A stretch of DNA of 64,000 nt, from contig NZ_KV917371.1 in assembly GCF_002019635.1 (NCBI RefSeq), positions 310,001 to 374,000 of the forward strand, read 5' to 3'. The stretch comes from Metabacillus halosaccharovorans. Lineage in GTDB: Bacteria; Bacillota; Bacilli; Bacillales; Bacillaceae. Within the stretch, counting starts at the first letter, position 1. Each line of letters opens with the position of its first letter. Below the pieces are notes generated by a model, which was given only the letters and a program-made list of their open reading frames with translations, had not been told where the DNA came from and did not search any database. Shown here piece after piece: positions 29,493 through 38,490 of the stretch. The translations under genes were made by a program, and so were the position numbers.

Positions 29493-30344
29493 TTACTCTC
29501 CTTTTGCAGCAGAGATAACAGAACCTTTGTATTTAGTTTCAATAAACTCTTTGATTTCATCTGATTGAAGAACATCAACAAGGGCTTTAATTTCTTCTCT
29601 ATTTTCATCACCTTCACGAACAACAATTAAGTTTACATATGGGTTGTTTTCAGGTGACTCAAGTGCAATTGAATCTTCTGCCGGGTTTAAGTCGGCTTGA
29701 AGAGCAAAGTTACCATTGATTAAAAACGCATCTGCTTCATCATTTTCATATGCTTTAGTTAACATAGGTGCTTCAATATCTGCTTCAAATTCTAAGTTTT
29801 TAGGATTCTCTGCAATATCCTCAAGAGTAGCAGCTGTTTTATCAACGCCCTCTTTTAGCGTAATTAACCCTTTTTCTTCTAACATTGAAAGCATACGACC
29901 ATGATCTGCCACTGAGTTACTCATGATGATTTTAGCACCATTAGGAAGATCTTCTAATGATTTATGACGTTTGGAATAAATTCCGATTGGTTCAATATGA
30001 ACTCCGCCAGCATTTACAAATTTATAATCATTATCTGCAATTTGGGATTTTAAGTATGGCTCATGTTGGAAGTAGTTAGCATCTAATTCTTTTCCTTCTA
30101 ATGATTTATTAGGTAAAACATAATCTGTAAATTCAACAATATCTAGTTCAATACCCTTTTCCTCTAATAGTGTTTTTGCTTCTTCTAAAATTTCAACATG
30201 GGGTACTGGTGAAGCACCTACACTAAGTGTTTTAGTTTCTCCTGCAGTACCTTCTGTTGTATCGTCTCCTTTGTCTGCTCCTCCACAAGCTACAAGTGCA
30301 GCCGCTAGGATAGTTAAGATCATAGCCAATAATGTCTTTTTCAT
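29493..30344 (-). CDS. metQ: Methionine ABC transporter substrate-binding lipoprotein MetQ
   Basis: A 283-residue NlpA/MetQ-family lipoprotein. The signal peptide ends at LVAC, with Cys20 the lipidation site. The mature protein is full length for the family, with the FQHEPYLK and GGVHIEPIGIYS blocks. It binds methionine outside the membrane and hands it to MetP. It is the last gene of metN-metP-metQ, with GGAGG before the ATG. Confidence 0.95.
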   Translation of the reverse strand: MKKTLLAMILTILAAALVACGGADKGDDTTEGTAGETKTLSVGASPVPHVEILEEAKTLLEEKGIELDIVEFTDYVLPNKSLEGKELDANYFQHEPYLKSQIADNDYKFVNAGGVHIEPIGIYSKRHKSLEDLPNGAKIIMSNSVADHGRMLSMLEEKGLITLKEGVDKTAATLEDIAENPKNLEFEADIEAPMLTKAYENDEADAFLINGNFALQADLNPAEDSIALESPENNPYVNLIVVREGDENREEIKALVDVLQSDEIKEFIETKYKGSVISAAKGE

Positions 30345-30355
30345 TCTTTTTCCTC

Positions 30356-31024
30356 CTATCGTTTGTCGATTGATTTAGTTATGATATCTCCAATAAATTG
30401 GATAATAAACACAAAAATTAATATAATAATTGTGGCAACTAACGTCACCTGACTATTCCCTCTATTAAAACCTTCCATAAAGGCAAGGTTACCAAGACCA
30501 CCTGCTCCAATGGCACCAGCCATTGCTGTATAACCGATTAATGAAATGGCTGTTACTGTAATTCCTGATACTAATGCAGGCATTGATTCAGGTAATAGCA
30601 CTTTAAAAATAATGGTACTTGTTTTAGCTCCCATTGATTTTGCAGCTTCGATAACACCCTTATCAATTTCTCTTAGTGCAATTTCAACCATACGACCATA
30701 AAATGGTGCTGCTCCAATGATTAATGCAGGTAATGCTGCATTTACACCTAGCATTGTCCCGACAATTGCTTTCGTAAAAGGTATTAACAAAATAATTAAA
30801 ATGATAAATGGTATTGATCGAAAAATATTAACGATGGCAGCTATCAGCTGATTAATCACTTTATTTTCCCATATGTTTCCCTTAGCCGTTAAAAATAACA
30901 ATAAACCAAGAAGAAGTCCAAGAAAAAATGTAGCGATGACTGACCATGTTGTCATATATATTGTTTCATAAGTAGATTCCCAAACCTTTTCCCAGTTCAC
31001 TTCTGGTAAAAGCTGCTCAAGCAT
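30356..31024 (-). CDS. metP: Methionine ABC transporter permease MetP (MetI family)
   Basis: A 222-residue permease with five predicted membrane helices and the EAA-type loop (about EAAKSMGAKTSTIIFKVLLP) that contacts the ATPase. Its start overlaps metN by 8 nt. It works with MetN and MetQ for D/L-methionine uptake. Confidence 0.95.
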   Translation of the reverse strand: MLEQLLPEVNWEKVWESTYETIYMTTWSVIATFFLGLLLGLLLFLTAKGNIWENKVINQLIAAIVNIFRSIPFIILIILLIPFTKAIVGTMLGVNAALPALIIGAAPFYGRMVEIALREIDKGVIEAAKSMGAKTSTIIFKVLLPESMPALVSGITVTAISLIGYTAMAGAIGAGGLGNLAFMEGFNRGNSQVTLVATIIILIFVFIIQFIGDIITKSIDKR

Positions 31025-32042
31025 GTGCGATCACCTCTACTTCTACATGCTGTCCGTAAATAAACTCTAATGCTTTGTTGATTTCCTGTTCGTCACCATC
31101 GAGGTGAATAAATAAGTTACCATATGAACCACTTTGAGTCTGAGCAATTTTCCCTTGCAGGATATTAACTTCTAAATCAAATTGTCGAATTAAATTTGAG
31201 ATCAATGGCTGCTCAGCGGCTTCTCCGACGAAGGTAAGTTGAATGACTTTTCCTTTTGGATACAACTCTAATAAATGAGCTACAACTTCATTCGTTTCTT
31301 CAGGTTCTGTTACTTGCTTAACAAATCGCTTTGTTATTTCCTTTTGTGGATTTTTAAATACATCTAAAACCTCACCTTGTTCCACAACTTCCCCATTCTC
31401 CATTACAGCTACACGATGACAAATTTTACGGATTACATGCATTTCATGAGTAATGAGAACAATTGTTAACCCTAAACGTTTATTAATATCTACTAATAAT
31501 TCTAAAATAGAATCAGTTGTTTGAGGATCTAATGCAGAGGTAGCCTCATCACATAATAATACCTTTGGGTTATTTGCTAGTGCTCTTGCAATCCCAACAC
31601 GTTGTTTTTGTCCACCACTTAACTGTGACGGATATGCATTTTCCCGGCCTTCTAATCCTACAAGTTTTATAAGTTCATCTACACGCTTTAGTCGTTGAGA
31701 CTTTTTCACACCTGCTATTTCCAAAGGAAACGCGATATTCTCTCGAACTGTTCTAGACCATAAAAGATTAAAATGTTGGAAAATCATACTTATTTCTAAT
31801 CGAGCTTTACGAAGCTTTGCTCCAGTGATTGAGTCAATCTGACTTCCAGCAACATTTACCTGACCACTTGTCGGTCTTTCTAAACCATTTAAAAGGCGAA
31901 TTAGTGAGCTCTTACCAGCACCACTGTAACCAATTATTCCAAAGATTTCACCTTTTTCTATTTCCAAATTCACATTGTTAACTGCCTGAACCTGACCTGA
32001 TTTTGTTTCATATATTTTATTGACATTTGATAATGTAATCAT
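31017..32042 (-). CDS. metN: Methionine ABC transporter ATP-binding protein MetN
   Basis: A 341-residue ABC ATPase. Walker A is GYSGAGKSS, the signature is LSGGQKQR and Walker B is VLLCDEATSAL. A C-terminal NIL domain (about 265-340) senses intracellular methionine and inhibits uptake in homologues. It is the first gene of the operon and lies directly behind a SAM-I riboswitch. Confidence 0.96.
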   Translation of the reverse strand: MITLSNVNKIYETKSGQVQAVNNVNLEIEKGEIFGIIGYSGAGKSSLIRLLNGLERPTSGQVNVAGSQIDSITGAKLRKARLEISMIFQHFNLLWSRTVRENIAFPLEIAGVKKSQRLKRVDELIKLVGLEGRENAYPSQLSGGQKQRVGIARALANNPKVLLCDEATSALDPQTTDSILELLVDINKRLGLTIVLITHEMHVIRKICHRVAVMENGEVVEQGEVLDVFKNPQKEITKRFVKQVTEPEETNEVVAHLLELYPKGKVIQLTFVGEAAEQPLISNLIRQFDLEVNILQGKIAQTQSGSYGNLFIHLDGDEQEINKALEFIYGQHVEVEVIAHA

Positions 32043-32084
32043 CCTGTCACCTTCTTTCTAATTTCTTTATTATTAAAGATAAAT

Positions 32085-32115
32085 AAAAAAACCTTTCTAC
32101 TAATGAGCAGAAAGG
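32085..32115 (-). terminator. Expression-platform terminator of the metN SAM riboswitch
   Basis: Stem CCTTTCT (32092-32098) / AGAAAGG (32109-32115) in the leader, followed on the minus strand by seven U, between the aptamer and metN. Confidence 0.88.
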
Positions 32116-32131
32116 CACTTATAAATCCTTT

Positions 32132-32238
32132 CTCTCATCTCTCAAAGCGATTGCTTTGCGTGAATTGGCACCATTTCAACATCTGTTGTTGGTTGCCGGG
32201 CTTCGTCGGGCACTTCCCTCCACCTCTCTTGATAAGAG
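32132..32238 (-). promoter_or_regulatory. SAM-I riboswitch (S-box)
   Basis: The RNA begins CUCUUAUCAAGAGAGGUGGA, then GGGAAGUGCCCGACGAAGCC, CGGCAACC, GGUGCCAAUUC and GAUGAGAG. All conserved SAM-I blocks are present. P1 is an 8-bp helix of 32231-32238 with 32132-32139. SAM binding should favour the terminator and stop metNPQ expression. Confidence 0.96.
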
Positions 32239-32389
32239 CTTCATATATTAAATTAAGTAAATGTCGGTTTTTAAATACGAGTGTGATTGTATCATGTGTT
32301 AAAAAATTATGTCAATTAAAAACTATTTGTTATAAAATTAAAAAAATTCTGGCTAATCACTGGGTTAACTATAAAAAACGCCCTAATAC

Positions 32390-32423
32390 AAAAAGAAAAT
32401 AGGATGACATAAGCGATCATCCT
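32390..32423 (-). terminator. Terminator of metY
   Basis: Stem AGGATGA (32401-32407) / TCATCCT (32417-32423), followed on the minus strand by TTTTCTTTTT, just after metY. Confidence 0.8.
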
Positions 32424-32438
32424 ACTTCTTTTTATATT

Positions 32439-33752
32439 TTATATATTCACTTGTTCTAAACTTCTTTTCCCTGTAGCCTTTTCAATGGCTTGTTCAAGGT
32501 CCTCAATTAAATCATCAATATGTTCTATTCCCACTGAAAGGCGTATTAAGTCTTCTTTAACTCCCGATTTCTTTAAATCCTCAACATTTAGTTGTTGATG
32601 TGTTGTACTTGCCGGGTGGATAATTAAGCTTTTGGCATCCCCGACATTTGCCACATGTGACCACAATTCAACGGAGTCTATTAAGGATGCTCCTGCTTCT
32701 CTCCCACCTTTAATGCCAAAAACGATGACTGCCCCTGCACCCTTAGGAAGATATTTATCAGCTAAATCTTTTGCAGGATGATTCGGGCTTTCAGGGTATA
32801 GCACCCATTCTACAGCGGGATGGTTCTCAAGGTAATCAACCATTTTTCGCGCATTTGATATATGCTCTTTCATTCGAACATGAAGAGTTTCTAAACCAAG
32901 TGTAAATTGAAATGCATTGTAAGGGCTAATGGCAGGTCCCATGTCTCTTAATAATTGGACTCTCGCTTTGATGATATATGCTTGTGCACCTAATGCTTCT
33001 GAATATACGAGGTCATGATAGCTTGGGTCAGGTGTTGTAAATCCGGGGAATTTAGGGCTATTCCAGTCAAACTTCCCACCGTCTATGATCACTCCTCCCA
33101 GCGTTGTTCCATTTCCTAATAACCATTTGGTCGCAGAGTGAACAACAATATCAGCACCATGTTCAATCGGCTTACACAAATATGGAGTTGCAAATGTATT
33201 ATCAACAATTAGCGGAATACCAGCTTCATGTGCAATCTCTGCAACCACTTCAATATCAAGTATATCTAAGCTTGGATTACCAATCGTTTCAGCAAAAATC
33301 GCTTTCGTTTTTGGAGTAATTGCTGCGCGGAAATTCTCAGGGTTCTTCGGATCAACAAAAGTAGTGTTAATTCCATATTTCGGCAAGGTTGTGGCAAACA
33401 AATTATAAGTTCCACCGTATAAGGTAGATGCTGATACAATTTCATCGCCAGCTCCGGCGATATTCAATACGGACAATGTAATCGCTGCCATTCCACTTGC
33501 TACAGCTAAACTGCCAATACCTCCCTCAAGTTGGGCAATTCTTTCTTCAAATACTGTTGCTGTCGGATTATGTATTCTTGTATAGATATATCCCGGCTCT
33601 TTCAGTCCGAATAAATTAGCGGCATGTTCTGTATTATCAAACACATAAGCATTTGACTGATAAATAGGTACAGATCTTGCACCTGTCATTTCATCTTTTT
33701 TTAATCCACCGTGAATCGTTAATGTTTCTTGTCGATACTGTTTTTCACTCAT
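32439..33752 (-). CDS. metY: O-acetylhomoserine (thiol)-lyase MetY
   Basis: A 437-residue PLP enzyme of the Cys/Met metabolism family, of O-acetylhomoserine sulfhydrylase size, longer than cystathionine enzymes (about 380). The PLP lysine lies in SATKWLLGNGT at about residue 210. It makes homocysteine from O-acetylhomoserine and sulfide. A CCTCCCC ribosome site complement precedes the start. Unlike the adjacent met transporter, no S-box is visible upstream. Confidence 0.93.
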   Translation of the reverse strand: MSEKQYRQETLTIHGGLKKDEMTGARSVPIYQSNAYVFDNTEHAANLFGLKEPGYIYTRIHNPTATVFEERIAQLEGGIGSLAVASGMAAITLSVLNIAGAGDEIVSASTLYGGTYNLFATTLPKYGINTTFVDPKNPENFRAAITPKTKAIFAETIGNPSLDILDIEVVAEIAHEAGIPLIVDNTFATPYLCKPIEHGADIVVHSATKWLLGNGTTLGGVIIDGGKFDWNSPKFPGFTTPDPSYHDLVYSEALGAQAYIIKARVQLLRDMGPAISPYNAFQFTLGLETLHVRMKEHISNARKMVDYLENHPAVEWVLYPESPNHPAKDLADKYLPKGAGAVIVFGIKGGREAGASLIDSVELWSHVANVGDAKSLIIHPASTTHQQLNVEDLKKSGVKEDLIRLSVGIEHIDDLIEDLEQAIEKATGKRSLEQVNI

Positions 33753-33887
33753 ATTGATTCCTCCCCTATTGTATTACTGCCTTGTCTACAAATAGGTGCA
33801 AATACTTGATGAAAAAACTCTGTTTTTAGACTCTTTTATTGTAATCTCCCAAGCATATTTTCGGCAAGTCTTCAAGGAGATTTAACC

Positions 33888-34205
33888 CTATGCTAATTTG
33901 ATAAGTGCTTCGAGCTTTAAAAAATCACGATAAGACCCCTTTATGGATATACTGCCGAACGATATTAACTGTTTCATGCTAATGTTATTTTTGATCATTT
34001 CCTCTAAATCTTGCTTTCCCCCCTCAATTACGAAATCAACCTTTTGAGGACAAGAGGCCAAAATACTTGACCCTTTTGATGAAAACTCCAGAAAATAACT
34101 CTCAGTACTTTTAAGCTTAACTTCAACAATAAGGTTTCGATTCGTTAAGATGGGTTTTATAAAATCAGCTTTATTTAGGCTGGAAATAAAATCAGTCAAG
34201 AACAT
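33888..34205 (-). CDS. yusD: SCP2 sterol-binding-like domain protein YusD
   Basis: A 105-residue soluble protein resembling the SCP2 lipid-binding fold of B. subtilis YusD (VDFVIEGGKQDLEEMIKNN and FGSISIKGSYRDFLKLEALIKL). Its ATG comes immediately after the U tract of a long hairpin whose 3' arm contains the GGGAGG ribosome site, so expression may depend on that hairpin opening. The function is unknown. Confidence 0.78.
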   Translation of the reverse strand: MFLTDFISSLNKADFIKPILTNRNLIVEVKLKSTESYFLEFSSKGSSILASCPQKVDFVIEGGKQDLEEMIKNNISMKQLISFGSISIKGSYRDFLKLEALIKLA

Positions 34206-34267
34206 AAAAAATCCTCCCGATCATCAATTAGTTTATTAACTAATTTCATGAATGATCGGAAGAATCC
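34205..34267 (-). terminator. Long hairpin between yusE and yusD that includes the yusD ribosome site
   Basis: A 16-bp stem with wobble pairs (34252-34267 with 34209-34224), continued by AATTAGTT (34226-34233) / AACTAATT (34238-34245). On the minus strand it is followed by a U tract that runs straight into the yusD AUG. It acts as a yusE terminator and probably as an attenuator of yusD. Confidence 0.75.
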
Positions 34268-34312
34268 TTTAAATAAAACTCGACAGTTTCTGCCCTTCTT
34301 GTGAAAACAACA

Positions 34313-34642
34313 CTATTTCCCAAGAAATATGTCATCTTTTCCATTATATTGTTTTAAAAGGTCGTAAAGATATCCCACTGACTGAAACGCATATATTTTT
34401 TCCTTTAATTTTCCATCTTCAAAAATAAGTAAACATGGGACACTTTCAATTCCTAATTCTTTCGCTTCTTCAGGATAAAAATTTAAATTAACTGAATAAA
34501 TATCTAAATCTGGAAGTAACTCATCCACTACACTTAACATTTTTCTAGCAACCTGACATGTACCACACATTGGTGTAAATAAATACATTACATGAAGGCC
34601 TTTATTCAGTATCGTAAGCTGCTTTTCATTCCACTCAATCAT
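34313..34642 (-). CDS. yusE: Thioredoxin-like protein YusE
   Basis: A 109-residue thioredoxin-fold protein with active-site CGTC (LFTPMCGTCQVARKML, about residues 26-29) and the cis-Pro region ESVPCLLIF. It should act in cytosolic disulfide exchange; partners are unknown. It follows yusF by 23 nt and is probably cotranscribed. Confidence 0.88.
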   Translation of the reverse strand: MIEWNEKQLTILNKGLHVMYLFTPMCGTCQVARKMLSVVDELLPDLDIYSVNLNFYPEEAKELGIESVPCLLIFEDGKLKEKIYAFQSVGYLYDLLKQYNGKDDIFLGK

Positions 34643-34665
34643 AGTCCTAACTTTTTTACACCCTT

Positions 34666-35013
34666 CTAAAGAAATTTTGCATTTACATCTATATTAGCAG
34701 TAAGCAGGACTGACGCAACATGGTGATCAGGTGCTGTTGCAACCTCACGATAAGCCCTGTCAATATAGAGGTGGGAAGCTTCTGGAAATTCCCGTTTAAA
34801 TTGTTTTCGTAAACGATCTCCGGCATCATCTGAATCGACTAAAATATACACATCTTTAAGGAATAACTCATCGATTAATTCATCCATTTTTGTTAAACTG
34901 ATCGTTCCATTTGTACAAATGATTTCTATAGGTTCACATATTACATTTAATACCTTCTTTTTATCTGATTTCCCCTCAACAATTAATACTTTTTCAACCT
35001 CAACTAACGACAT
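34666..35013 (-). CDS. yusF: Toprim domain protein YusF
   Basis: A 115-residue stand-alone Toprim domain related to RNase M5 and primase cores. The conserved Glu lies in IVEGKSDKK and the DxD in LVDSDDAGDRLRKQF. A nucleic-acid cutting or joining role is implied by fold but not known. The start is Met 35013 with AGGTG 6 nt upstream; two earlier in-frame Met codons (35022, 35019) are less well placed. Confidence 0.83.
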   Translation of the reverse strand: MSLVEVEKVLIVEGKSDKKKVLNVICEPIEIICTNGTISLTKMDELIDELFLKDVYILVDSDDAGDRLRKQFKREFPEASHLYIDRAYREVATAPDHHVASVLLTANIDVNAKFL

Positions 35014-35158
35014 AACCATCACCTAATTTTAAATGTAAAAGTCTTTTCTATAACGTATTCGATTTGTCGAGGTTGTTTCCCTTTAATTTCACGTTTTTTC
35101 TATTTTATAAAGAAAAAACATATAAAGAAAACAGACCATTAATTATATAGGTAAAAGT

Positions 35159-35189
35159 GCAAAAAAGCAGTGGTGTTAGCCACTGCTTT
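35159..35189 (-). terminator. Terminator of yusG
   Basis: A 10-bp stem (35164-35173 with 35180-35189) followed on the minus strand by TTTTTT. Confidence 0.85.
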
Positions 35190-35193
35190 ACCA

Positions 35194-35430
35194 TTAACAC
35201 CAGCCATTTTCATCGTCACAATCGACATATTTTTGATCTGGTCCAGATACTACATCTGCAATTTGATAAAAGTGGCTATTATTAAATTCATAACCAGCTT
35301 TCAAGTTATAATTATTTTCAGAGACCATCTGGCCAATTTTTTCTTTTTCCAGATAAAGATTTAATTGCCCATCTCCGAATTTCCCGACAACTCGATCAGT
35401 AATATCTAATCGTTGTTTTTGAATAGACAT
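35194..35430 (-). CDS. yusG: YusG family protein (DUF2553)
   Basis: A 78-residue hydrophilic protein matching YusG/DUF2553: N-terminal MSIQKQRLDITDRVVGKFGD and C-terminal DQKYVDCDDENGWC, with two cysteines. Its ribosome site AAGGAGGG is buried in an 11-bp hairpin that ends just before the AUG. The function is unknown. Confidence 0.82.
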   Translation of the reverse strand: MSIQKQRLDITDRVVGKFGDGQLNLYLEKEKIGQMVSENNYNLKAGYEFNNSHFYQIADVVSGPDQKYVDCDDENGWC

Positions 35431-35468
35431 ATGGACACCCTCCTTTACCTTACTTATAGGGTGTCCAT
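35431..35468 (-). promoter_or_regulatory. Hairpin masking the yusG ribosome binding site
   Basis: An 11-bp perfect inverted repeat, ATGGACACCCT (35431-35441) and AGGGTGTCCAT (35458-35468), with a 16-nt loop, ends at the base before the yusG start codon. The AAGGAGGG site straddles loop and stem. On the plus strand the same hairpin is followed by a run of nine T and would be a terminator. Confidence 0.7.
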
Positions 35469-35487
35469 TTTTTTTTACATCATGCTC

Positions 35488-35871
35488 TTAGTCTTGATTT
35501 GTCTTTTCTTCGTATTGTTCTGCAGTCATTAATTTTTCAACATCCGCAATATCTGAAGGCTCAATAACAATCATCCACGCCTTTTCATATGGTGATTCAT
35601 TAACAAATTCAGGGCTATCATCAAGATCTTCATTGATTTCAATAATCTTCCCACTAATTGGTGCATAAAGCTCAGAAACAGTCTTTACAGATTCAACACT
35701 GCCAAATGGCTCGTCCGCTTTTATTTCATCGCCAACTTCCGGTAGTTCGACGAAAACGATATCACCTAGTTCTGATTGAGCAAAATCAGTAATGCCAATT
35801 CGAACTTTTTCTCCTTCAACTTTTACCCATTCGTGCTCTTCTGAATAACGAAGTTCTTTTGGTGTGTTCAT
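35488..35871 (-). CDS. gcvH: Glycine cleavage system H protein
   Basis: A 127-residue lipoyl-carrier protein. The lipoylated lysine lies in the [14 protein letters not shown] motif at about residue 63. It shuttles the aminomethyl group in glycine cleavage and in Bacillus is also the entry point for lipoate transfer (LipM/LipL); lipA is in this window. It is monocistronic, with no glycine riboswitch seen. Confidence 0.96.
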   Translation of the reverse strand: MNTPKELRYSEEHEWVKVEGEKVRIGITDFAQSELGDIVFVELPEVGDEIKADEPFGSVESVKTVSELYAPISGKIIEINEDLDDSPEFVNESPYEKAWMIVIEPSDIADVEKLMTAEQYEEKTNQD

Positions 35872-35984
35872 GTTCTCATACCTCCAGGATTTTTATCATT
35901 ATGAATGTCATTGGATCCGCTATATCCTTTAATAGTAATTACTATTGTTTTAGCAGTTTTTTGGCACTGTTGCAAGAGCTTCAG

Positions 35985-36344
35985 TTAATTCCCCCATGCT
36001 TCAACAAATTGGTCTTCCTTAAAACCTATTGTTACCTTTTGATTTCCAACAGTAAGTGGACGTTTCACTAACATTCCATTAGACGATAGTAGGTTGAGCA
36101 TTTCGTCCTCTGACATTGATGCTAATTTATCTTTAAGACCAAGCTCTCTATATTTTTGTCCACTTGTATTAAAGAATTTTTTTAGTTCTACTTCACTCTT
36201 TTGGTAAATGCTTGATAATTCTTCTTTGGAAGGAGGATTTTCCACAATATGTATTTCATTAAATTCAATGTTATGTTCTTCTAACCATTTTTTCGCTTTT
36301 CGACATGTTCCACATTTAGGGTACCAGTAAAAATCTAATGCCAT
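35985..36344 (-). CDS. yusI: ArsC/Spx-family protein YusI
   Basis: A 119-residue ArsC-like protein of the Spx/MgsR superfamily. The redox motif CGTC (YPKCGTCRKAKKWL, residues 9-12) and the RPLTVGNQKVTIGF block are present. Spx members bind RNA polymerase, while others are reductases; without the RNA polymerase contact being tested, either is possible. The start is Met 36344 with GGAGGTGA upstream; the frame extends to 36365 without support. Confidence 0.87.
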   Translation of the reverse strand: MALDFYWYPKCGTCRKAKKWLEEHNIEFNEIHIVENPPSKEELSSIYQKSEVELKKFFNTSGQKYRELGLKDKLASMSEDEMLNLLSSNGMLVKRPLTVGNQKVTIGFKEDQFVEAWGN

Positions 36345-36602
36345 TTGTATCACCTCCAACATCACATGATCTATAAAGTGCTATTCCATTTTTGAGAGGA
36401 ATATTTTTCTTTATCTTATCATAGATTTTTGACGGCGCCTAATTAGGAATGTCCTGTTTGTGACAAATTTTTTCAAATTTAAAAGGCTGTTTTTTGTATA
36501 CTTTGCAATGTTATAGGTGAAAATTAGTTCGTTTCATTGCGCTCAAGACACTATAGAATAAAAATAATATTCAACTGCTACAATCTTTAAGAAGATAGCC
36601 GT
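36345..36602. other. Gene-free gap between yusI and the fad terminator
   Basis: About 260 AT-rich bp that should hold the yusI promoter on the minus strand. I see no coding frame, no clear operator and no strong hairpin. Confidence 0.5.
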
Positions 36603-36640
36603 AAAAAAGAGGCAATCCTCGTTAAAAGGATTGCCTCTTT
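36603..36640 (-). terminator. Terminator of the fadN-fadA-fadE operon
   Basis: A 14-bp perfect stem (36606-36619 with 36627-36640), directly after fadE, with an A/T run on the minus-strand 3' side. Confidence 0.9.
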
Positions 36641-36643
36641 CCC

Positions 36644-38428
36644 TTATGCCAAATAAGCGTTTTTATCAATAATAGCTGCAGCGATTTCTCTTTTCTTGCC
36701 GATTACATTGATCGGTGTGTGTCTAGTGAATTTTCTTAATGCTGATAACATCATGCGGAGGGAATCACCTGATTCGACTGCAATTAATGACTCTTTAGCA
36801 TGGGACTCAATTTCATTAAATGCTTCCTGACAGTATACCTGTGTGTAAAGAAGCTTTTGCTTATTTTTTTCTTCACCTGTTTTGGCGATTCCCTTTTCTG
36901 TTCGAAGAATCGCTGATTCCATTGCATATACATTGCTCACGATGTCTGCAATATTCACTAATACTTCCTGCTCTTTTTGTAGTTCTTTTCCGTATTTTTG
37001 TGCAGCAAGACCTGCAATTAATACGCCGATTTTCTTCGCATTTTTCAAAAGGTATTTCTCTTGCTCCAATGTTCCCTCTCCAACTTCCTCAGGCATAAGC
37101 ATCATCAACTCTTCTTGTAAGCTTTGTGCTTTTTGGAATAAAGGCAATTCTCCTTTAAGCGCTTTTCGCAAATAAGTTCCCGGTACTAATAAACGATTAA
37201 TTTCATTTGTTCCTTCAAAAATACGATTAATACGGGAATCACGATAAACACGCTCTACTTCATATTCAGCCATAAAGCCGTAGCCCCCATGGATTTGGAC
37301 AGCTTCATCGACAACATAATCTAGTGTTTCCGAACCAAAAACTTTATTCAATGAGCACTCAATTGCATATTCAGCTATAGATTGGGCTACTTCTTTGCCA
37401 TCTTTGATTTCCTCATCTGTTAGTCTGCTCATACGGTCTTCAAAAAGTCCGACTGTCCGATAAACTGAGCTTTCCATTGCATATGTTTTCACAGCCATAT
37501 TGGCAAGTTTTTCTTGAATAAGTGAGAAGCTAGAAATTGGAGTTTTAAATTGTTGACGTTGATTTGCGTATTGAACAGCAACATCGATTAATCTTTTTGA
37601 ACCGCCAATTGTTCCAACTGCAAGTTTGTAACGGCCAATATTTAATATGTTAAAAGCAATGACATGACCTTTTCCAAGCTCACCTAATAAGTTTTCTTTA
37701 GGGACAAGTGCGTCTTCTAAAATAACGGTTCTTGTTGATGAACCTTTTATCCCCATCTTCTTTTCTTCAGGTCCTGTCGACACTCCCGGGAAGTCTCTTT
37801 CTACAATAAAGGCTGAAAAGTGTTCTCCATCTACTTTCGCATATACGATAATGACATCAGCAAACCCGGAGTTTGTGATCCATTGCTTTTCACCATTTAA
37901 CACAAAATGTGTACCTTCTGCATTTAATCTTGCCGTTGTCTTTGCTCCTAATGCATCAGATCCTGAGCTTGGCTCTGTTAATGCATAGGCAGCAATTTTT
38001 TCACCTGTTGCAAGTTCAGGTAAGTATTTCTTTTTTTGCTCCTCATTTCCAAACAGAACGATCGGTAATGATCCAATCCCTACGTGTGCACCAAAGGAAA
38101 GGGAGAAGCTTCCTGCTCTTGAAATTTTCTCTGTAATAAGTGCCGAGCTTATTTTATCTAAACCGAAACCACCGTATTCTTCCGGAACATCTGCCCCTAA
38201 TAAACCAAGTTCCCCTGCTTGCTTTAACAGTTTCACAGATTTTTCAAATTGATGATTTTCAATGTCTTCTAAATGCGGTAAAACTTCATTTACAGTAAAA
38301 TCTTCTGTTGTTTTTGCAATCAACTTCTGCTCATCTGTAAAGTCTTCCGGGGTAAACATGCGATCGTACGAGATATCCTCAATTAAGAAGCTGCCACCTT
38401 TAATCACCGAATTCGTTGCTTTTGCCAT
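36644..38428 (-). CDS. fadE: Acyl-CoA dehydrogenase FadE
   Basis: A 594-residue flavoprotein for the first step of beta-oxidation. The ACAD core covers residues about 25-400, with AYALTEPSSGSDA and the QIHGGYGFM and YRDSRINRIFEGTNEINR signatures (catalytic Glu region). A C-terminal extension of about 190 residues is typical of this Bacillus type. The start is Met 38428 behind GGGGGA. It is the last gene of the fad operon. Confidence 0.95.
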   Translation of the reverse strand: MAKATNSVIKGGSFLIEDISYDRMFTPEDFTDEQKLIAKTTEDFTVNEVLPHLEDIENHQFEKSVKLLKQAGELGLLGADVPEEYGGFGLDKISSALITEKISRAGSFSLSFGAHVGIGSLPIVLFGNEEQKKKYLPELATGEKIAAYALTEPSSGSDALGAKTTARLNAEGTHFVLNGEKQWITNSGFADVIIVYAKVDGEHFSAFIVERDFPGVSTGPEEKKMGIKGSSTRTVILEDALVPKENLLGELGKGHVIAFNILNIGRYKLAVGTIGGSKRLIDVAVQYANQRQQFKTPISSFSLIQEKLANMAVKTYAMESSVYRTVGLFEDRMSRLTDEEIKDGKEVAQSIAEYAIECSLNKVFGSETLDYVVDEAVQIHGGYGFMAEYEVERVYRDSRINRIFEGTNEINRLLVPGTYLRKALKGELPLFQKAQSLQEELMMLMPEEVGEGTLEQEKYLLKNAKKIGVLIAGLAAQKYGKELQKEQEVLVNIADIVSNVYAMESAILRTEKGIAKTGEEKNKQKLLYTQVYCQEAFNEIESHAKESLIAVESGDSLRMMLSALRKFTRHTPINVIGKKREIAAAIIDKNAYLA

Positions 38429-38490
38429 GAAAAATTCCCCCACTCTTTTATTGTCAGTTCACGATCTATTCATCTTACTATGGTCCATGG

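Noticed and set aside
29375-29626. An 83-residue minus-strand frame between metQ and yurZ
   Set aside because: It overlaps the end of metQ in another frame and contains the metQ terminator.
32103-32402. A 99-residue plus-strand frame upstream of metN
   Set aside because: It is antisense to the SAM-I riboswitch and has no ribosome site.
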